Assembly (NCBI GenBank): GCA_013362555.1 | Contig: JABFVX010000022.1 | Coordinates: 1-10,326, forward strand | Direction of reading: 5' to 3' | Origin: Mycobacteriaceae bacterium | GTDB taxonomy: Bacteria > Actinomycetota > Actinomycetes > Mycobacteriales > Mycobacteriaceae | DNA length: 10,326 bases | In this document: piece after piece, positions 5,351-10,326 of the stretch | Layout: each line of letters starts with the position of its first letter | Position numbering within the stretch: the first letter of the stretch is position 1 | Made by a program: the position numbers and the translations under genes | Notes under the pieces: generated by a model | What the model was told of the DNA's origin: nothing | The model's database searches: none | What the model saw: the letters and a program-made list of their open reading frames with translations, nothing else

Positions 5351-6631
5351 TCAGGTGGCTTCGAGCGGGCGGCCGCGGCGGTAGACGAACCCGTCGGCGG
5401 CGGGCGGGCGCAACGTGCGGGTACCGAGCGCCAGGACCGCGAGCGTCACGATCTGCGGGAGGTAGTCGGTGAGTTCGCTGGGCAGCGTGTCGGTGAACCA
5501 GTACAGGCAATAGAGCGCCGCAGCGCCCGCGGCCGCCACCGCGGCGGCGACCAGGCGCCTGCCGACAAGGCGCCAGGCCGCCACCGCAACCACCAGCCAC
5601 ACCACGGCATAGAGCAAGGCGTACACGGCGCCGCCGCCGCTCGACAGACGCAGGCCGTCCGCGTAGCCGAACAGCGCCGACCCGGACAGCACGCCGCCGG
5701 GACGCCAGTTGCCGAAGATCATTGCCGCCAGACCGAGGTAGCCGCGCCCGCCGGTCTGGCCCTCCAGGTAGCCGGGCTGGCCGGGATTGAGCACCAGAGC
5801 CGCGCCGCCGAGCCCGGCGAGCAGGCCCGAGAACACGACGGCGGCGTACTTGTAGCGGTACACGCCGATGCCGAGCGACTCGGCCGCGACCGGATTCTCC
5901 CCGGTCGAGCGCAGCCGCAGGCCGACCCGGGTGCGCCACAGCACCCACCACGTGAGCGGCGCCAGCACGGCCGCCAGCACGGCGATCGGCGACACCTCGC
6001 TCACCAGTCCGCGCACGATGCCCGCGACGTCGGAAATGACCACGCGGCGGCCGTCTTCCAGATCCGCCAGCCACTGGGGCAGCCACGGCAGCGACAACTG
6101 CGGCAGCTTCGGCACCGGCGCAGACTCGCGCTGGTTGTGCGACACCGGCTCGAACACCAGCGTCGCCAAGTATTTCGCGACGCCGGGGCCGAGCAGGTTG
6201 ATCGCGACGCCCGACACGATGTGGTTGACGCCGAAACCCACCGTGGCGACGGCGTGCACCAGTCCGCCCAGCGCGCCGAACACCGCCGCGCAACCCAGCC
6301 CCGCCCAGGGCCCCCAGTGGTAGGCGCCCCACGCCCCGCCCCAGGTGCCGAGCACCATCATGCCCTCCAGCCCGAGGTTCACCACCCCCGCGCGCTCGGA
6401 CCACAGCCCGCCCAGGCCCGCCAGCAGGATCGGCGCCGTCAGCACCACTGCTGCCCGCACGGTAGTGCTCGAGGTCAGCTCAAGCACTCCGGTGAAATAC
6501 GACGTGTACGACAGCGCCAGCACCACGCCCGCCGCGGCCGCAACGGCCGCCCACCGTCCGGAACGACCCGTGAGGGGCGTCGAGCGCACGCCGCGGGCCA
6601 TTCCGGAAACGCCGAACACCGCATCAGGCAT
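5351..6631 (-). CDS. ABC importer permease 2 of BMP/nucleoside type (NupQ/YufQ-like)
   Basis: This is an inner-membrane permease of the BPD_transp_2 family, 426 residues with multiple hydrophobic segments. The family hallmark GVVNLGLEGMM lies at 82-92, and GENPVAAESLGI (244-255) is the cytoplasmic loop expected to touch the ATPase. With permease 1 it should form the heterodimeric channel of a nucleoside importer fed by the BMP binding protein. A polar loop at about 161-208 is followed by further membrane segments. The N-terminal 25 residues before the first membrane segment are short and polar. The ATG overlaps the permease 1 stop by 8 nt and has GAGGAG (6637-6642) 5 nt upstream, which supports this start over the internal Met 11. 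It is the last gene of the importer operon, and no strong terminator hairpin follows in the 74-nt gap to the ABC-F gene. Confidence 0.92.
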   Translation of the reverse strand: MPDAVFGVSGMARGVRSTPLTGRSGRWAAVAAAAGVVLALSYTSYFTGVLELTSSTTVRAAVVLTAPILLAGLGGLWSERAGVVNLGLEGMMVLGTWGGAWGAYHWGPWAGLGCAAVFGALGGLVHAVATVGFGVNHIVSGVAINLLGPGVAKYLATLVFEPVSHNQRESAPVPKLPQLSLPWLPQWLADLEDGRRVVISDVAGIVRGLVSEVSPIAVLAAVLAPLTWWVLWRTRVGLRLRSTGENPVAAESLGIGVYRYKYAAVVFSGLLAGLGGAALVLNPGQPGYLEGQTGGRGYLGLAAMIFGNWRPGGVLSGSALFGYADGLRLSSGGGAVYALLYAVVWLVVAVAAWRLVGRRLVAAAVAAAGAAALYCLYWFTDTLPSELTDYLPQIVTLAVLALGTRTLRPPAADGFVYRRGRPLEAT

Positions 6632-7739
6632 GCCGGCTCCTCGGGTCTGCCCGGCCTGCCCCGAGCGCCGCCGACCGCACAGTGCGCTGCTGGCGCACGA
6701 TCGCGCGCCTGCCTGCCACGCGGTAGGACACCACCACCGCCAGCACGATCGAGCCCTGCATGATCATCACGATCTCCCGCGGAATGCCGACGCCGTCCAA
6801 CGCCACCGCCGATTTGTCCAGGAACGACCACAGCAGCGCGCCGACCGCGACCCCGACCGGATGGCCTCGGCCCAACAGCGCCACCGCGATTCCGGTGAAG
6901 CCGTAGCCGGTGGTGGACGTCATCAGGTAGGCATGGTCGCGGCCCACCAGCTCCGGCATCGCCACCAGGCCCGCCACCGCGCCCGACAGCAGCATGGCCG
7001 CCAGCGTGGTGCGTTTCGGGTCGATGCCGGAAGTGGCTGCGGCCGTGGGCGACTCGCCGGTGGCGCGCAGTTCGAATCCGAAGCGGCCCCGGGCCAGCAG
7101 CACCCAGTATCCGACGCCCACCAGGACCGCGAGCGCTGCCAGCCCGAAAACCGTTCCGCGAGAGCCGAGATGCCACCCCGGAACCCAGGCGCTGCGGGCC
7201 AGGACCGCGGTCCCGATGTTGTTGCCGCGCAGCACTCCGAATCCGCGCTCCGAGATCGACCACGACACGATGCCCGCTCCGACGGCGTTCAGCATGATGG
7301 TCGAAATCACCTCGTGCACGCCGCGGTACACCTTCAGCAAGGCCGGGATGAGCGCGTACAGCGCGCCCGCCGCCACCGCGACCAGCAGAATCAGCGCCGC
7401 GTGTACGCCTGCGGGCAATCGCACCGCGCCGCCGACCACCGCGGCCGCCACCGCCGCCACCCGGTACTGCCCTTCCACCCCGATGTTGAACAGGTTCATC
7501 GCGAACCCGACCGAGACCGCAATTCCCGCGAGGGAGTACACCGCGGCGGTGTTCAGCGCGTCGACGGCCGTGCCGCCGCGACCGAGCTGTCCCGCCATCG
7601 CGGCCAGCGCCCGCCCGGGGTCCGCGCCCGCGAGCAGCAGCACGACCGCGCTCAGCGCCGCCGCGAACACGAACGCCGCCAGCGCGGGAGCGAGCTTGTC
7701 CCGCGCCCATTCGGCCGCCCGGCCGCGGGTCCCGTTCAC
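6624..7739 (-). CDS. ABC importer permease 1 of BMP/nucleoside type (NupP/YufP-like)
   Basis: This is an inner-membrane permease of the BPD_transp_2 family, 371 residues and largely hydrophobic. Two family hallmarks are clear: NLFNIGVEGQY (82-92) and GVHEVISTIMLN (140-151). A later RATGESPTAAATSGI segment is the cytoplasmic coupling loop and is similar to the equivalent loop in permease 2, which shows the two permeases are paralogous. The frame is open far upstream, but that part overlaps the ATPase and reads as Arg/Gly-rich noise. The chosen GTG at 7739 overlaps the ATPase stop as GTGA, like the other junctions of this operon. It should pair with permease 2 and take energy from the double-NBD ATPase. 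Confidence 0.92.
   Translation of the reverse strand: MNGTRGRAAEWARDKLAPALAAFVFAAALSAVVLLLAGADPGRALAAMAGQLGRGGTAVDALNTAAVYSLAGIAVSVGFAMNLFNIGVEGQYRVAAVAAAVVGGAVRLPAGVHAALILLVAVAAGALYALIPALLKVYRGVHEVISTIMLNAVGAGIVSWSISERGFGVLRGNNIGTAVLARSAWVPGWHLGSRGTVFGLAALAVLVGVGYWVLLARGRFGFELRATGESPTAAATSGIDPKRTTLAAMLLSGAVAGLVAMPELVGRDHAYLMTSTTGYGFTGIAVALLGRGHPVGVAVGALLWSFLDKSAVALDGVGIPREIVMIMQGSIVLAVVVSYRVAGRRAIVRQQRTVRSAALGAGRADPRSRHA
6637..6642 (-). promoter_or_regulatory. ribosome binding site of permease 2
   Basis: GAGGAG lies 5 nt before the ATG at 6631, inside the end of the permease 1 gene. It gives permease 2 its own initiation site in addition to coupling. Confidence 0.7.
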
Positions 7740-9316
7740 GGCGCACCGCCCTCGGATGCGGCGCCGCCGAGCATCGCGCGGCCCAGGTCCTCCGCGGTGA
7801 GCGCCGCGGCCGCCAGAGTCGCGGTCACCCGGCCGCGCAGCAGCACCGCGATCGAATCCGACAGCTCGATCAGCTCGTCCAGATCCGCCGACACCAGCAG
7901 TACCGCGATGCCGTTCTGCTGCGCCGCTCGGATCCGGTCCCAGATCAGCGCCTGCGCTCCGACATCCACGCCGCGAGTCGGATGCGCCGCGAGCAGCAGC
8001 GCAGGCTCGCCCGACAATTCCCGGCCCAACACCAGCTTCTGCTGATTGCCGCCGGACAGCGACGCCATCGCGACACCGATGCCGGGCGCCCGCACGTCGA
8101 AGTCGACCAGAATCCGGGCGGTGTCGCGCCGCGCCCGCGCCAGATCGAGCAGCGCCCGCCACGGGCGCGGGCAGACCAGCCTGCTCTGAAAGCCGAGAAT
8201 GCGATTGCGCCACAACGACGACGCCCCCAGAATCGACTGCCGGGTGCGGTCCTCGGCGACATAGCCGATCCCCCGCTCGCGTCTGCGCAATGCCGACAGC
8301 GACGACAGCTCGGCCGATCCCCCGCCCCGGTCGGTCAACACGACCGAGCCGGTGTGCGCGGCCAGTCCCGCGATGGCGGCCATCAACTCGGTCTGACCGT
8401 TGCCTTCCACCCCGGCGATGCCGAGCACCTCGCCTGCCCGGACCGTCAGCGACACCGGCCCGAGCGCCGCGCGCCCCGAATCGGGATCGGACACGGCCAG
8501 GTCCCGCACGGTCAACACCGCGTGCCGGTCGCCGAGAGCGGGGCGCGGACGGGGCTGCGGCAGGGCGCCGCCGATCATCATTCGCGCCAACTGCCCGGCG
8601 TCCACCGCGGCGGCAGCCACCTCTCCCACGACTTCACCGCGGCGCAGGACCGTGACGGTGTCCGCGACGGCCAGCACCTCGTCGAGCTTGTGTGAGATGA
8701 ACAGGAACGTGAAGCCGTCGGCGACCATCGCCCGCAGCACCCCGAACAGTTCGTCGACCTCCGACGGCACCAGCACTGCCGTCGGCTCGTCCAGAATGAT
8801 CACTCGCGCGCCGCGGTAGAGGACCTTCAGAATCTCCAGGCGCTGCCGGTCGGCCACCCCCACATCGTGCACCCGCGCGTCGAGATCGACCCGAAGACCG
8901 GTGCGCTCCATCAGTTCTCGCGCGGCGGCACGCGCACCGACGCCGATTCCGTGGCGCCCTTCGGCCCCCAGCGCCAGATTCTCCAGCACCGTGAAATTGT
9001 CCACCAGCATGAAATGCTGGTGGACCATTCCGATTCCGGCGGCGATCGCGTCGGTCGGGGAACCGAACCGCACCGGTTCGCCGTGCACCGCGATGGTTCC
9101 CGAATCCGGGGTCTCCATCCCGTAGAGGATTTTCATCAGGGTGGATTTGCCCGCGCCGTTCTCGCCGCACAGCGCGTGGATCTCGCCGCACCGCACCCGC
9201 AGGCGCACATCGGAATTCGCTGCCACCCCGGGGTAGTGCTTGGTGATGCCGAGCAGTTCGACCGCGGGCGCCCGGCCACCGGTCACGGCGTCGTCGGTGA
9301 TGGTGTCGTCGTTCAT
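7736..9316 (-). CDS. ABC importer ATPase with two NBDs, BMP/nucleoside type (NupO/YufO-like)
   Basis: This cytoplasmic ATPase of 526 residues has both nucleotide-binding domains on one chain, as in sugar and nucleoside importers of the RbsA/YufO class. NBD1 has Walker A GENGAGKS (51-58), the Q-loop in MVHQHFMLVDN (Gln 100), Walker B IILDEP (173-178) and His 209. Its signature region is divergent (VGVADRQRLE, 152-161). NBD2 has a Walker A without the Lys (GVEGNGQT, 302-309), a good signature LSGGNQQ (420-426), a Walker B region AAHPTRGVDVGA and no switch His (SAD, 476-478). So one composite ATP site looks intact and the other degenerate; a degenerate NBD2 is usual for the class. The ATG at 9316 overlaps the binding-protein stop (ATGA). 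The frame is open upstream, but there it shadows the binding protein. Confidence 0.94.
   Translation of the reverse strand: MNDDTITDDAVTGGRAPAVELLGITKHYPGVAANSDVRLRVRCGEIHALCGENGAGKSTLMKILYGMETPDSGTIAVHGEPVRFGSPTDAIAAGIGMVHQHFMLVDNFTVLENLALGAEGRHGIGVGARAAARELMERTGLRVDLDARVHDVGVADRQRLEILKVLYRGARVIILDEPTAVLVPSEVDELFGVLRAMVADGFTFLFISHKLDEVLAVADTVTVLRRGEVVGEVAAAAVDAGQLARMMIGGALPQPRPRPALGDRHAVLTVRDLAVSDPDSGRAALGPVSLTVRAGEVLGIAGVEGNGQTELMAAIAGLAAHTGSVVLTDRGGGSAELSSLSALRRRERGIGYVAEDRTRQSILGASSLWRNRILGFQSRLVCPRPWRALLDLARARRDTARILVDFDVRAPGIGVAMASLSGGNQQKLVLGRELSGEPALLLAAHPTRGVDVGAQALIWDRIRAAQQNGIAVLLVSADLDELIELSDSIAVLLRGRVTATLAAAALTAEDLGRAMLGGAASEGGAP
8999..9025 (-). repeat. perfect 12-bp hairpin inside the ATPase gene
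   Basis: On the coding strand the arms GTCCACCAGCAT and ATGCTGGTGGAC enclose a TTC loop. They encode Val98-His101 and Met103-Asp106 around the Q-loop Gln 100. The conserved protein motif in GC-rich codons largely forces the symmetry, but His 101 uses CAT, not CAC, and that is what makes the pairing perfect. Confidence 0.7.
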
Positions 9317-10326
9317 GGCCTGCTCGACACCCGGATGGCGCCCGAGATGATCTGCGCCCGGTAGGCCTGCAGCACCGCGGCGATGTCGGCCACGTGTCCG
9401 CCCGAGGTCGAATAGCCCACCCCGTCGTCGGCGAGGCTGAATACCCGCGGCAGGCTCTGCTCGGTCCCCTGCGCGACCGCGCGCAGCCAGTCGAACACCG
9501 CCACGTCGACCCGCTTCACCATCGACGTGACGATGCAGGTGCGCGCCGGCCCGAGGTTGGTCTGCCGGTACTGGTCGGAGTCCACGCCGATGGCCCACGG
9601 CGGCGCGCCGGCGCACCGGTCCGCACCGCCGGACCGGTGCGCCCCGTACACCGCCTCGAACGTGCCTTTGCCGCTGGCGCCCGCCGCCGCGAACAGCACA
9701 TCCGCACCGCCGTCCAGCTCGCCCTTGCTGACCACGTTCGCCTTGGCCGGGTCGCTGAACCCGGAGACGTCGCCCGCAGGTGTCAGATACTTCACATCTA
9801 CTGCAATATTCGGCGCGGCGGCCCGCGCGCCCTGGACGAAGCCCGCCTGGAACTTCTGGATCAGCGGGCTGTTCACGCCGCCGACGAACCCGATGTGACA
9901 GGTGCGCGACAGGTACGCCGCCGCCACACCCACGAGGAACGAGCCCTGCTCCTCGGCGAACGTCAGCGGCGTGACGTTGGGGGCGGACGCCTCGGCGTCG
10001 ATGATCGCGAACTTCGTGGCCGGAAACTGCGCCGCCACCGTGCGGACCGCGTCCGCATACGCGAAGCCGACCGCCACGATCGCGGGGTAGCCGGTCGCGG
10101 CGAGCTGGCGCAGACGCTCCACTTTCGTGTCTTCCGACTCCCCCTGCGCCGAGGTGCGCTCCGCGACGTGGGCGCGCGCGACACCGAGTTCCGCGACCGC
10201 CCGGTCCACTCCCGCCGCCGCCGCGTCGTTGAACGACGCGTCTCCTCGGCCGCCGACGTCGAAGGCCAGCCCGACCCGCAATCGCGACGCGTCCGCGCGG
10301 ATGCCGGGCGCGTCCGGCGACGCGGA
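9313..10326 (-). CDS. BMP-family (PnrA/BmpA-like) substrate-binding protein of the importer, N-terminus outside window
   Basis: This is the extracytoplasmic binding component of the importer. The BMP family binds purine or other nucleosides. The visible 337 residues show the family pattern: VGLAFDVGGRGDASFND (start of the mature fold), a GFAYADAV segment, GFVGGVNSPLIQKFQAGF, DVLFAAAGASGKGTFEAV and WAIGVDSDQY. The frame runs through the right edge. The codon at 10281 is an internal TTG, and about 15 more residues precede it, so the signal peptide and lipobox Cys expected for a lipoprotein lie outside. Three Cys are visible (143, 238 and 264 of the visible part); two of them flank the WAIGVDSDQY segment. 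The stop overlaps the ATPase start by 4 nt. The ligand cannot be decided from sequence alone. Confidence 0.92.
   Translation of the reverse strand, partial: SASPDAPGIRADASRLRVGLAFDVGGRGDASFNDAAAAGVDRAVAELGVARAHVAERTSAQGESEDTKVERLRQLAATGYPAIVAVGFAYADAVRTVAAQFPATKFAIIDAEASAPNVTPLTFAEEQGSFLVGVAAAYLSRTCHIGFVGGVNSPLIQKFQAGFVQGARAAAPNIAVDVKYLTPAGDVSGFSDPAKANVVSKGELDGGADVLFAAAGASGKGTFEAVYGAHRSGGADRCAGAPPWAIGVDSDQYRQTNLGPARTCIVTSMVKRVDVAVFDWLRAVAQGTEQSLPRVFSLADDGVGYSTSGGHVADIAAVLQAYRAQIISGAIRVSSRP
9610..9643 (-). repeat. perfect 14-bp GC-rich hairpin inside the binding-protein gene
   Basis: The coding-strand arms GGCGCACCGGTCCG and CGGACCGGTGCGCC enclose a 6-nt GCGGTG loop. It encodes most of the stretch GAHRSGGADRCA just before the conserved WAIGVDSDQY. 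Unlike the ATPase hairpin, it does not fall on a conserved motif. It may act as a pause site or mark a small palindromic insertion in a surface loop. Confidence 0.7.

Noticed and set aside
5547..5575. Two GGCGCC palindromes close together in permease 2
   Set aside because: Only about 7 bp pair between them, within ordinary Ala/Arg/Gly codons. This is chance in GC-rich coding DNA.
7740..8213. Upstream open part of the permease 1 frame
   Set aside because: It overlaps the ATPase gene and reads as Arg/Gly/Ala noise. The GTGA overlap at 7736-7739 gives a clean start.
9317..9616. Upstream open part of the ATPase frame
   Set aside because: It shadows the binding-protein gene. The ATGA junction at 9313-9316 and the protein content place the start at 9316.
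10279..10281. TTG at 10281 as the start of the binding protein
   Set aside because: The frame continues to the window edge, and a start here would leave no signal peptide or lipobox on an extracytoplasmic binding protein.

Overview
This is a very GC-rich window with strong G/C preference at third codon positions. Initiation at GTG, ATGA/GTGA start-stop overlaps and the protein families point to an actinomycete. The organism is most likely Nocardia or a close relative in the Mycobacteriales. That placement rests on general family resemblance and not on a search. I see no rRNA, tRNA, CRISPR array, insertion sequence, integrase or attachment site, and base composition does not shift along the window. 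It reads as resident chromosomal sequence.

Layout. Position 1 to about 790 (+): the C-terminal part of a NarL/LuxR response regulator, then a 63-residue tail-anchored membrane protein that may be made from a leaderless mRNA. 805-1248 (-): a cold-shock-domain protein with a helical C-terminal extension. 1249-1509: a divergent intergenic region with two operator-like inverted repeats and a strong -10 box. 1510-3587 (+): a PAS-GGDEF diguanylate cyclase and a PF04672-type SAM-dependent methyltransferase, joined by an ATGA overlap. 3588-3642: a perfect 15-bp inverted repeat that fits a shared terminator for two converging genes. 3645-5276 (-): an ABC-F ATPase of the ribosome-associated class. 5351 to the right edge (-): a four-gene ABC importer of the BMP/nucleoside type.

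How the genes work together. The importer is transcribed right to left in the order binding protein, double-NBD ATPase, permease 1, permease 2. The overlaps are 4, 4 and 8 nt, so it is one translationally coupled operon, and its members match the known parts of nucleoside importers of the BmpA-NupOPQ kind. The ABC-F gene follows 74 nt downstream on the same strand and could receive read-through. The cyclase and methyltransferase form a second coupled unit. The response regulator, the cold-shock protein and the small membrane protein are probably separate units.

No single locus is clearly a new system. The best leads are the coupled GGDEF/PF04672 pair, in which no EAL domain follows the cyclase; the two inverted repeats between the cold-shock and cyclase genes; and two perfect hairpins inside importer genes, one of which lies in a cysteine-containing loop of the binding protein.
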